This document shows, in pieces, positions 1 through 10,898 of a stretch of 64,000 nucleotides of DNA. The stretch is from positions 7,266,501-7,330,500 of the forward strand of contig NC_062244.1 in assembly GCF_905475465.1 (NCBI RefSeq), given 5' to 3'. Every line of letters starts with the position of its first letter. The stretch's first letter is position 1. A program made the translations under genes and the position numbers. The notes beneath the pieces were generated by a model. The model searched no databases and was not told the origin of the DNA. It was given only the letters and a program-made list of their open reading frames with translations. The DNA comes from Pieris napi (taxonomy: Eukaryota; Arthropoda; Insecta; Lepidoptera; Pieridae).

Positions 1-3000
1 TGATCTTCAAAATTTAGATCCACTATCTTGGGAGTTTTTATCGATTTTCTTCAGCTGTACGAAAATCTTTGTAGTTTTTACTGTAACACGTGGTAAATTT
101 AGTACTATTCATAGCTGGCTCTATAGTGTTTTTATTAGCACCAACATTAGGAAAATTGTTTTAGGCCCGTTAAATTCGACCTGGGTAGCACCTCTGGCTT
201 GTCAAATATTAGACGTCGATGCTGTGCCAAATGATCTTTGCAATGCATTACGTATCAAATGTAATGGAATGCCTGGTTTAATTGAAAGTTTCATAATTCA
301 TTTATTTTCTAGCGGTTCGTTAGAAATTAAAAGTATTAAAGATTTAGGTGAGTGGAAAGAAGAAGACCTACAGTTTCCAGAAAAGTCTGTATTACATCCA
401 ATAGCTTTGAATGACACTGACCAGTCAGAATTAGACCAGTTAATACAAGATAATACCACAGGAGATATAAAGATATGTGTCGTATCAAAAAAAGAAGAAT
501 TAAAAACTGATGTCAATGTTCAAAACATGGATGTTTTAATAATGATACAAATAGATTCACTAACACCATATCAGCAATTACTTTTAAAAATCGCATCGGT
601 TATAGGCAATGTCATTTCAAGGGATTTATTAGAGAATATAATGTATGAAAACGACCCAATAACAACAGCAAAAGCTGTAAAACGACTTTTTGCAATGCGA
701 ATTTTTACGTGTGGAAACGCAAAATACAGATATAATCGAAAAACTACATCGACTTTAACTATAGGATCAGATATTTCCTTAAGAGGCGACTTAACATGTG
801 ACTGTTATTTTGAATTTGATTCTGAAAATATTAATAAACTTCCAAAATACGCATTTTGTAAAGTAATGAAATTCAGAAATAAAAATTCCCGAAAAACATG
901 TTATGAACTTTTACCATTAAATCAGAAAAAGGAATTTCACTCTCGTGTAGTAAATTATTTGGAATCCCAAAAACAAAAATGCTCCGACTGTGGAGGTACA
1001 ATTATTATTGTTCAGTCTATCGCGAGCTTGTATAATGACGATTATCACAAAATCAGAGAGAACGAAATCCAAAATGAAAGTTTAACTGATGAAGAAAATG
1101 ATGAAATTGGAAGTAGTAAGCAAAATACAAGTAAGCACTCTACTTCCCTTTCAATCATACCAGAACTGGCTCAAAATTCAAGCCATAATAATGAACCCAA
1201 AGGAACAACAAGTGAAATATTAGCTAAACGAGAATCTATTCATAGTCAAACCCAACAAACAAATAGTGCGCAATTTACGTCTATATTAAAAACTACTAAA
1301 AGTGTTGATGATAGTATAAAACGAAAGTCAATAAAACGTGTTACTATGTCCAATCTCGTTTTTAGAGATATAAGTATAGACACCATAAAAAGTTACGCTG
1401 TATTCGATATGTTTCGAGCTGTTATGGAAGCCAGTAAAATTAGCGATTGGAAAGATCTAGGAATCATTGACGACGAAGATAGTGACAAAAATAACGACAA
1501 GAAATCGTATAAGTTAAATATTGAGAAAGGGGTATCAAAAACCGATTTTAACAAATGCACTTGTTCAGATTTGAACATTATTATTTATGAGCAACTAATA
1601 CATCACGCTACTGAAGCCGGACTAAAATGCAAAGTATTAGAGTTTCTTATTAGATATAGTGAGTTGAGTATTCTAGCAAATAATTTCGAAAATGCCATCC
1701 CCCAACTCGAAACAGCTGAAAAAATACTATTATCTGACAAGTCTATTGATAATTTAACCAAGTTTGACAGAAAAAAGTTTATAGGTAAAATATATGCTTT
1801 ACAAGCAGCTTCTTATTTGATGAGCAATAAATTGATGGCTTCGAAAATTCACATAGAAAAAGCTGCAAAAATTTATAATATTAACTTAAGAAAATTATCT
1901 GACTTGACAGATTTTCGATACATTTATAATTATATCAAGTCTAAACGACCCAAATATCGGTTACAAGATTCTTGTTTGAAATCAGACTCAATATTTTGTT
2001 TAAACGTGGCTACCATGCTTTTTTCTACATTAGAAGATTTAAAAACTGCTAGAGTCGCAGCTCTACGAGCTTTATATTTAGTACAAAAAGTTGACTGCAA
2101 TAACATTGATTTATGTGACGCATTCACCAATGCTATTCAAATTGAACTCGACAATGGAAAACCAGATCTTACAGAAAATATCGAAGGCATAGCTATTACG
2201 ACTTTAAAGAATCTATCAAGACCTATTCAAGCCGATGAGTTATTTGCCTTAGGCAAAATGTTTATGGCTACGTTTCGCGCAAGAACAGCACGAGGTAAAC
2301 TTGCAGCTGGAATTCGTTCTGGATTTCGTGCTTTAGTCATCAGCCGATTCCTACACGCTGATAAAATATCTTTAGATATAATACCGGATTTATTTTATAT
2401 TCTTCTGTGTCGTAGTCGTATAGAAGAAGCTGTTGATGTTATGAAACTTTTACTGGAATTAAGTCAAACTCATAATTCATTAGAATGCGAGACGTGGTAC
2501 TACGCCCTTGCTATTGATATGATTTTGGATTGTGGCTTCCAGATAGAATCCCCTCAAGAAATTAGTCGTTTTGCTGAATATGCAATAAGCGTTGGAAAAT
2601 CAGCTGGTATTAGTAGGAGACGACTCGTAGTTGGAATATGGACGTACTGGCTTCGCGTGGATGTAGAACGTAAAGCAAAACGTTTTGAAAACGAAGCATT
2701 AAATTGGTGTGGAAATGAAAATGATGATGGCTCATTAAAAACTTTATTAAGTGCCTTACGATTAGCCGAGGGCATGTTGGAAAGCTTGGCAAAAAAAGTT
2801 GATGACTTAAGAAAAGTAGGTATGATCTAACTTTTACCATTTCTTAATACATATTTTAATAATACAAACATATTCTATTTAGGTTGTTGATTTGATGGAA
2901 CTGCGATCATTAGCTGACAAAGAATTGATGCGGTTGGAACAAGACACGAAAGTTTTGAAAGCTATAGGACCCAGGTGGCTTTTACTAAAGGCAAATTCAT

Positions 3001-3522
3001 TAAATTTATCTGCACGCTGCAATGCTGCCAAGGCAACTTTTACACAGGTAAATGAATCTGCCTGAATACAATATTAGTAATATCATAAATTCTGACGTTA
3101 CCTAAACGCCGGTACAACTATGTTTGTTTACAATTCACGTAGTTAATTGTATGTATATATTATTTTTAAGGCAAAGGTAGGTAAGTGGCAGTGACGTTCT
3201 CCGTCGAAATTCTCATCTATAAGGGATCATTTTATGCTTTGGTCCGTTAGAGTTACGCACCCAAAGACGAAAATAGTTTTTTAAGTCAAAATATATAGGT
3301 AATAAAAATTTGCTTTGCCTGTCTTTTCAGGCATTAGACGAAGCTCGTAAAATAAACAATCGCTTGGAAGAATCAATGATTCTAGCTGCTCTTGCAAATT
3401 CTCAACTTTGGATACAAAGTGGCAAAGCTGGAACATTCCTAGAATGGTGGACCGGCGCCGACAACGCACGGTCTTCTTGGCATCAGATTATGTATAAGAT
3501 AAATAATACCACTCGACAATAA
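1..3522 (+). CDS. ADCY10: Adenylate cyclase type 10 (soluble adenylyl cyclase)-like, C-terminal part, 5' partial
   Basis: The reading frame is open from base 2, so the gene continues off the left edge. Traced exons are 2-2815, 2883-3047 and 3331-3522 (TAA), with phase-0 junctions and GT-AG introns. The visible part is the long regulatory tail that follows the cyclase and P-loop domains in this family. An LGPL motif and a 'CQILDV' stretch start the region, a CxxC pair (SDCGG context, near base 985) follows, then a helical TPR-like tail rich in Leu and Ala. The end of the protein contains a typical WxxADNARSSWH block. Family members make cAMP in response to bicarbonate and calcium, but no catalytic residues lie in this window, so cyclase activity cannot be judged. 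The GTG at 224 is not a start; the frame runs through it. An AATAAA at 3641-3646 is a plausible poly(A) signal. Family assignment rests on recognised sequence similarity. Confidence 0.85.
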
Positions 3523-4263
3523 ATCTTAAATCATACTAAAACATACTTTTACGTCCCAAATTTCTAATACTACTACTTTCGTACTTTCAGTATTCCATAG
3601 CACGAAAATCTTCTGCTAGTAAAAATTTTCTCCGTCTCTGAATAAATTATTAAATTTTCGATAAATATAAGCAATATCTCTAATATAAATCTAATGTAAA
3701 GTAAGTGGTAAAGGGGTAAAATAATTATTGAAAAACAAACCGAAAAAGTGCGTCAAGTATGAACTAAAAACTATCACTGTCAAGTGTCAAATATTCGATG
3801 GACAAACTACGTAACGTAAACAAAGAGTTGTAATTGGTAAACATTATCAAATTAGACGAAAAATGTTAATTTATATAAGTGTGATTTTACCATCGGTTTA
3901 AATTTTTATAACAAAGTTTTTTATTATTGCAAATTTACTTAGTACAGATGTTAATCTGGCTAGTCATCTAGTTTTCTTTATTTATCGCAGTTAACCAAAA
4001 TTATGTGCGTACCTATTCGACAAGGCACAATGTAATGTTTAACTGGAGATAAGAGATTAGCCAGTCATCAATGTATCACAATCTCAGTTAAATAGATATA
4101 AGACCTATTTATTCCAATTGTATTGATAACTTATCTAAAATACCTACATGGGCCAAAGAGCTTGTACTAAACAATTTTTATCAATGTACTATCTATTTTA
4201 TTATGCTGCTATTCATTTTATTCACGACACGACTGTTGTTTAGTTAGTTTAGAAATTATAAAG
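3523..4263. other. Intergenic spacer between ADCY10-like gene and guanine deaminase
   Basis: This spacer of about 740 bp is AT-rich. It holds the probable ADCY10-like poly(A) signal (AATAAA, 3641-3646) and, in its right part, the probable promoter and 5' UTR of the guanine deaminase gene. I see no ORF, TATA-type element I would trust, or recognisable repeat. Confidence 0.5.
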
Positions 4264-7200
4264 ATGTCCCAACTTGTATTTGTCGGAGTAATAGCATCAG
4301 CTAGGTCTTTAAAAGATCTCAATGCTTTTACTGGATATTTAAGTGTTGAAAGTGGTGTGGTAAGTAATTTTACTAAATACATACTTTCTTACTGTCTCTA
4401 ATTTAACATAACCTATCTTAATGTTAGGTATGAAATGATTAACTATATACATATGTTATTTTTGTGTTTTAATTTGTAAGTACTGTGTAGATATGAAGTG
4501 TAGTGTGAAGTAGCCCGTATAAAATTTCAATTCAATAATATATATAGAAAATTTATATGAACAGAAAAATTTAATTATTTTTTTATATATCCAAAGCTAT
4601 ATTATTTGTGTACTCTATTTTGATATTTCCTTTGAATATGCCAGTTAAATTTTTTTCATACTTTTTCAGATAACCAGTATAGGCACAAAAGAGGAATTGG
4701 ATAATCAAAAAAATAAATTTAAGGATTTTAAATTTATACATCTGAAATCAAACCAGTTTTTGATGCCTGGTCTTATAGATTGTCATACACATGCTCCTCA
4801 ATTCCCAAATATTGGTCTTGGCTTAGATCGACCACTGCTAGAATGGTTGGACAAGTATACATTTCCACTAGAATCTCAATATAGTAATATAGATTTTGCT
4901 TCTAGAGTTTACGACACAGTAGTTGTAAGTTGAAAAACTTAATTTAATTTCTTATGTCTTTCAATTACTATATAAAGTACAATGTTTTTTATAGCAACGT
5001 TTGTTAATAAATGGAACCACAACAGCATGCTATTTTGGGTCTTTACACAAAGAAGGTTGTTTGGAATTAGTCAAAAGTGCCATTAAATATAAACAAAGAG
5101 CTTTAGTTGGCAAAGTAAGCATGAATATCAAAAACAATATTGGCTATTATAATGATACACAAACAGAACTGAAGCAAACAGAGGAATTTATTCAAAGTGT
5201 TTTGGAATTTAAGGTATTTATTGTATATCATACAAAAAAAACTTGCTGTCTCTTGAAACTTTGCCATTTGAATGATGTTCTAGAATATGGGCCTTAATCT
5301 GTGCTTACTGAGAATGTTAAAGTGATGAACCCATTTAAAAAAAAGGGTGCGTGTACGCGCGTAAGAAGTTAAACTTCTTTGGCATTATTAAAAATAGTTT
5401 TTGATTGCATGCAAATAATTAATTACACTTAAATAAAGACTGAAAAAGGAGTCATTATAGTCAACAAAGTTCAGTTTACATTTGAAAAATTAAATAAATA
5501 AACATTTATTATTATTCTCTTACATTAAATGTAACATAAATTCTATTATTATTCGAATGTTGTTTTTAAATTATGTCCAATGCCGTAGCATCTTCCGTGG
5601 GCAACTACATTCTGTTAATTTTGTGTCACGGAGCGCGCGCATCGTAATATTTCACTCTCATCAATTTTTCATAACACGCCTAAAGAAGTATAACTTCAAA
5701 AAAATTAACGATACTTTTAAAAATAGTTGTATGTATATGTAATTATACACCTAAATTATATCAAAAACAATATTTCAGAGTGAATTAGTATATCCAATAG
5801 TAACACCACGATTTGCTGTGAGCTGTGATCATGAATTAATGTGTGGCTTGTCAAAGATTGCACAAAAATATAATTGCAGAATACAGGTAAAGCTTTTAGA
5901 CTTTAAAATGCTTATACAAACATCCGATGAACCAATGTAATAAAATCTATTTGTTTTTGCTTATAATCTCACATCTATGCATTACAAAATTATTTTTGCA
6001 GAGCCATGTATCAGAAAATACAAAAGAAATAGAGCATGTGCTAAAATGTTTCTCGGAATGTACAACATATTCACATGTTTATGATCAATGCGGCATTCTT
6101 ACGAAAAAGGTGAGTTTGTTTTACAACAAAAATTTAAGAAGTATAAATAAACTAAAAAAACGTTTTTTAAGAACGAAATATAATTATTTTAGTGTATAAT
6201 GGCACACGCGGTGCACTTAAGTAAGAAAGAGATGGAACTATTTGCTAGTAAGGGTGTCTCTGTCGCACACTGTCCTGCTTCTAACACTAGGCTCAGGTCC
6301 GGACTCTGTCCAGTTAGAAGGCTTATTGATAACGGTGTCACTGTGGGACTTGGGACTGGTAAGATAATAAATATTTATAGTATTCTTTATACCATAACAG
6401 TTAAAGCAATAATATAAAGGAACATAGGAAATGTAATCCTAGGTTTAATTTTTATTATATAGATTTTACTACATAAAAATATTAATTATTATTTACCAAG
6501 ATATGTATTTACAAAATGTTGAAAGGTTTATTTGCGCAATTTCAATAAGTAAATGAAGAAAGCAAAATTTTACACTTATAATTTCCACAACTTTCTGAAG
6601 TAGGGGCGCTAGAAACACACGGTTGGTACAATTTGGTTTAACTTATCTATAGTGTAATGTGATTTGAATTTTGACTAATTTTCGTTTCCTCGGGAATCTA
6701 ACCTAGGAGTTCTGGTTTTTAGGCAGTAATCGCTTAAAAACAATTATAAACACATGAGAAATAGTATGGCATTTTTAATAGATGTGGCCGGCGGTGATAG
6801 CGCAACAATTTTAGATGCAATGCGACGAGCAATGGATGTATCAACACATCTTGAACTACTTGGGAATGAGGAAGCTATCAATTGGAAAGAAGCATTCTAC
6901 TTAGCTACTTTGGGAGGCGCTAAAGGTAATAAAAACTTCATCCATCTCTATCGTTATTTCCTGGATTCAAACCCAGGAAATAACGATAGAGATATCTATA
7001 ATAAGCTATGCAGGTATTTTCGCCTTTTGTTTCACATGCTCGTGCCCGAAATGACATAGGCTGTCATCTTGACAATGACAAGCTGTTAGAAATAAACATG
7101 ACACGATTTGTCTTTACTACATAAAAGCTGTATACCATATTTGCGTTTTTCTATGATTAATTAAAATACTTACAAGTGAATAAAAAGGTGTTTGTTTGCA

Positions 7201-7431
7201 GCATTGAATCTTGACGAAAAAATCGGCAATTTTGCAGTTGGCAAGGAGTTTGACGCGCTTGTCATTGATGCCTATTCGAAAAATGGTCCAACTGACGATT
7301 ATGTTTACCCATTACCTGCCGATGATGAAGAGCATATTTTAAACATTCTTCAACGGTTTTTGTACGTAGGGGACGACAGAAATATCGTTCAGGTATATGT
7401 TAAAGGAGAGATAGTTAAAGATAATCTGTGA
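4264..7431 (+). CDS. GDA: Guanine deaminase, complete, 8 exons
   Basis: Guanine deaminase hydrolyses guanine to xanthine plus ammonia in cytosolic purine salvage and catabolism. Exons: 4264-4359, 4670-4924, 4995-5213, 5779-5886, 6002-6109, 6193-6358, 6782-6925, 7202-7431; all phases join and give 441 aa, close to the usual length of about 450. The metal-dependent amidohydrolase signature is complete: PGLIDCHTHAPQF (HxH zinc ligands, exon 2), a conserved CDHELM stretch (exon 4), SHVSEN (exon 5), MAHAVHLS and VAHCPASN (exon 6), and GLGTDVAGG, whose zinc-binding Asp codon is split across the exon 6/7 junction. The start ATG precedes a typical short N-terminal beta strand, LVFVGVI. The gene lies 740 bp downstream of the ADCY10-like gene on the same strand. 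Intron 3 carries a mobile repeat and intron 7 a perfect hairpin. Identification is firm. Confidence 0.95.
5345..5700 (+). mobile_element. Interspersed repeat (about 360 bp family), copy 1, in GDA intron 3
   Basis: This block recurs in MSH6 introns at 58002-58371 (opposite strand) and 60510-60853 (same strand). Shared landmarks are a GC-rich 'gtacgcgcgtaagaa' end, 'tttgattgcatgcaaataa', 'ccgtagcatcttccgtgggc', and a closing 'taaagaagtataacttcaaaaa'. The ends carry related palindromic gaagtt/aacttc motifs. It has no coding capacity and is probably a non-autonomous element. The family is not named because I cannot search a repeat library. Confidence 0.75.
6944..6993. repeat. Perfect 21-bp inverted repeat (hairpin) in GDA intron 7
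   Basis: Arms 6944-6964 and 6973-6993 are exact reverse complements around an 8-base loop. It begins 18 bases after the exon 7 donor. Confidence 0.9.
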
Positions 7432-7446
7432 TTATATTTTATATGA

Positions 7447-7452
7447 AATAAA
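7447..7452 (+). terminator. Poly(A) signal of guanine deaminase
   Basis: An AATAAA hexamer lies 16 bases after the GDA stop codon, which implies a very short 3' UTR. Confidence 0.7.
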
Positions 7453-10400
7453 ATATATTTATTTTTATTAAATTTTTGGTATCATAATCAATATCATATT
7501 ATTATATTTTTCTTGATAATTAGCGGTTATGATTATGAGTCTATTAAGCTGGTGCTTTTAAACCAAAGCATATTTATAACAATTACGTAAATAAATTGGA
7601 ATACTACAGAATATATAAGCTATAAGTGTAATAAAACATCATATTTATTAATTTCGTGTAATTATTTTTTTATATGGAAGTGCAAATACAATATAATAAC
7701 TGAATTTACAAAATCTAATACTAAAGATAACAAATTTAGTACAGTGTAGTTCAAAACAATTTAAACAAAACGTGAACTCTCCAACAATGCATTCTCTTCA
7801 ATGTCAAACTTATATCTAAAAAAAACTGGTAAAGTCGGTGGAATGATAACGCGACATATTCAATCAGATAATAAAAATACTAAACAGTCTTATAAAATCA
7901 ATTCATCTTATCAAAACCAATAAATGTGTGATGCTATGATTTATCGCCACTACATTGACTATTGCGTATACAATTACATAATTAATTTAAGTGGGTCAAA
8001 CAAATATTTAGAAAATTAATACTAACATTTGCCCCTATGCTTGTAGTATGAGAGTAGCATATACCCCATTCAACGTTAGATTCAATTTCATAACTGTATA
8101 AGGAAAAGTAATGAAAATTTATTCATAAAAGGTAATTTAAAAAAAAGTTTTTCTCTTACCATTTACAATATTAACCAAGTTCCCAACATAGCTTCATTCA
8201 ATATACATACAGTGTTCGATATTGAAAAGTATGCGGGTATAATTTTATTACTGACGAAAAACCATAGCCTCGCAATTAAAAGTTCTATATAATTTAAAAG
8301 CTAAATTACCAAATAGGACGCATTTGAAAAACCGACAAAAAATATAACGTTAAAAAATAAATTTCGTAATTACAAATTGTAATTTGGAAAAAGCAAAATT
8401 GCATTTCCATGTACCATAAGAATATATCTAGCCGATGAACACAAACTTGGACTTAATCCAAGATAATCTATAATATATAACATCGAAATGGCGAGAGCCT
8501 CTAATAAACACTAATAACTAGTATATAATACTATAGAAAATGCGCAAAGAATGATCGGTACACCGAAACCACGCTTGACAACGAAAAAAATACTTCTTAC
8601 AAACCATAATGCTTGGAAACAATGAACACAATTTTCCTTGAACGTAGTTTTTAATCAAACTTCACTAGGGACTGCCATAGCGTGGCTTTGGCAATCATAG
8701 ATGTATCCCACAACCACACTTGAGCTGCCATTAACTTAACAAAATGTACTCGCAACGTAACTTTATTTCAATAACCTCAAGATTTTCATATAATAAAAGT
8801 TATGCGCTAGCCGAACTAAAATCAATTAGCTCAAAAGCAGTCTTAAAATTACAATAATGAGATACTATTATGGTAATGTGCGATAGATTATATTTACAAT
8901 TCTTTTGAATTTAACACAGTTAATATTCACTAGAATCGACATCGCATAATGGGCCCGTTCCTACGTTCATCTTCCAATCTACGAACAAAGCTGTTCTGGA
9001 ATAGATTAACTTCTTTTAGCGACTTCCTAGATGTGCTTTTTCCTCCCTCGGCTGTTTAATGTAACAAAACAGCCGTATTGGAGAAAAAGGACTATCAAAT
9101 TACAGTCTGTAAACTGGTCAAATAAATATAGGAACAGGCAAGTGTTCTTCTACGATACATTTTACACCTAACAATTTAAATAAGTAGTACATAATCATAA
9201 GAAACTTCACAATCATCTAGCACCTATACAAAACGCTGGAGAAGTCAGCAAACTCGTTTAACATTTTCACTGTGCAGGTTTTCAAAAATTTATAAGTAAG
9301 ATTTTTTGCAACTACCCACTTGACGCACAGAACGTAATACTTTCTTAGAAAACTTCTAAAGACGTAATTTAAATTCGATACTGTTTGATGGTATTTGTAC
9401 TATTGCTTAATAGACATTAAATACCTGATTGTGTCTTGCTATTATATAAATGAAAAGGAAATCAGTCTTAACGTGGCTTCATAAATAATTTAATACTATG
9501 TGATGTATAGCCACGATTTATAAGGAAATTATAATACGAGGTAGAGAGAAATGCTGATATATTAAAACTATTTTATAACATACGACAACGTAAGTGACAC
9601 TACTCCTGTCGATACTAATATTAGAAATAAACTAAACATTTATAAATTCATAATACATATAATTCTTAACATTCGTGGTGTTGCTTACGTTTTTATCATA
9701 CGATCAGTACATACAACAATAATTTTATAACTACCAATATATACAGGAATGTTCTTTTAATATGTCAAATCACGTTTTTTGTTCGATAAGACTCCCTAAA
9801 GTAAAGGAACTTAAAAGTTTTTAGTCAAAAATGGCACATCTGTAAAGCTTTCTTCCGTTCATATAAATTTTCAAGTCCAAAAAGTATGTAGTATTAAAAT
9901 TAAAACTATATCAAATTTTATAGATCTTCAAATAATACTTCTCTATGGTAATAAATCACTTAGAAAAGTCGTTCGTTAGTATACTCAAAATAATTTATTT
10001 ACTAATTGATTATTTAATTTTTCCTAGAACCATCACAATGTGCATTGAATAGAAGTTGTACGTTAGATCCTTCGAGCCAGTTTTTTTCTTTAATCTATGG
10101 CTAAGGATAAATATAGCAGCTTTTTATTTGCTAATTGCATTGACATGATTACAATAGTGACAATTAATTAATCATTAGAGTACTATAGACGTCTAAGAGT
10201 AATATAATAGAGCGACTATGTTACTTATAATTTTCTATAAGGACTAAATAACAATTAGACTAAAAATTTAGCTCAAATATATTTGATTCTAAAAGTTTAT
10301 CATAGAAAACTCCATGATGACGATTCGTAGAGTTTCGGTCGTAATACAAATTATGTGATTAGTTTTAATATAAACACGTGCTTCCTATATGTTTTCGTTT

Positions 10401-10790
10401 CTTACATGAAAGGACTGTATCTAAAAAAATCATTAACCTAGACATACATTCCATCGAACAAATACAAGATGCAGTGTTTAGAGTGTGATTTGCCACAGAT
10501 CTGGTGACATGAGTCTTTTGCTTCAATTCTAGTCACCACCGTGTTAGGCGATGATTTGGTGCTAAGGAACAAATCAAGTATAATGTAAGCAGGGCCGAGG
10601 GGTATTACATATTTAAAGATTTCTACACTAGACCACACTTGCGATTTAATAAAGCAAGATGAACATTAAATAGACTGTCCCAATTCTGACGTAAGACCTT
10701 ATGCTGCTTACATGATACTTAAACGGTCCTCAAGCCGTGTGAGGTGCTAACGCGTGCAGTGGCATCGCGGACAGGCGTCGGGTCAGGCGG
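7453..10790 (-). other. Gene-free 3.3 kb; possible long 3' UTR of the RhoGAP gene
   Basis: No ORF above noise and no recognisable repeat occurs here, in contrast to the repeat-rich introns nearby. The stretch lies directly downstream, in the minus direction, of the RhoGAP terminal exon candidate that ends at 10791 and meets the GDA 3' end tail to tail. Several minus-strand AATAAA hexamers (plus-strand tttatt, for example near 7645) could end a long 3' UTR. This is inference; transcript data are absent. Confidence 0.35.
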
Positions 10791-10898
10791 TCACTTTACG
10801 AGGTTGGAGAGCGAGCGGGATTTCAGTGTCGGAGTGCGTGAGCGCACGGCACAGGCGAGCGCGCCGCGAACGTCGCCGCGAACCGCGACGCTCGCCGC
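10791..10898 (-). CDS. Candidate terminal exon A of the RhoGAP gene
   Basis: On the minus strand an acceptor (gcgcag) precedes a 36-codon, GC-rich, phase-0 frame that ends RSRTPTLKSRSLSNLVK and TGA. It joins in frame to the exon ending at 13911 (YLPQ). The C-terminal Ser/Arg/Thr-rich sequence looks like a real protein end. The high GC content (a CpG-rich island around 10750-10910) differs from the flanking DNA. Transcript evidence is needed to decide between this and exon B. Confidence 0.5.
   Translation of the reverse strand, partial: AASVAVRGDVRGALACAVRSRTPTLKSRSLSNLVK

Noticed and set aside
224..2830. ORF start at GTG 224 as the beginning of the ADCY10-like protein
   Set aside because: The frame is open from base 2 and the upstream residues fit the family, so 224 is internal. 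The end at 2830 is also false; a donor lies after 2815.
1..7431. A functional purine/cAMP gene cluster (ADCY10 next to GDA)
   Set aside because: Adjacency of two genes alone is weak evidence; there is no shared promoter or common regulation visible.
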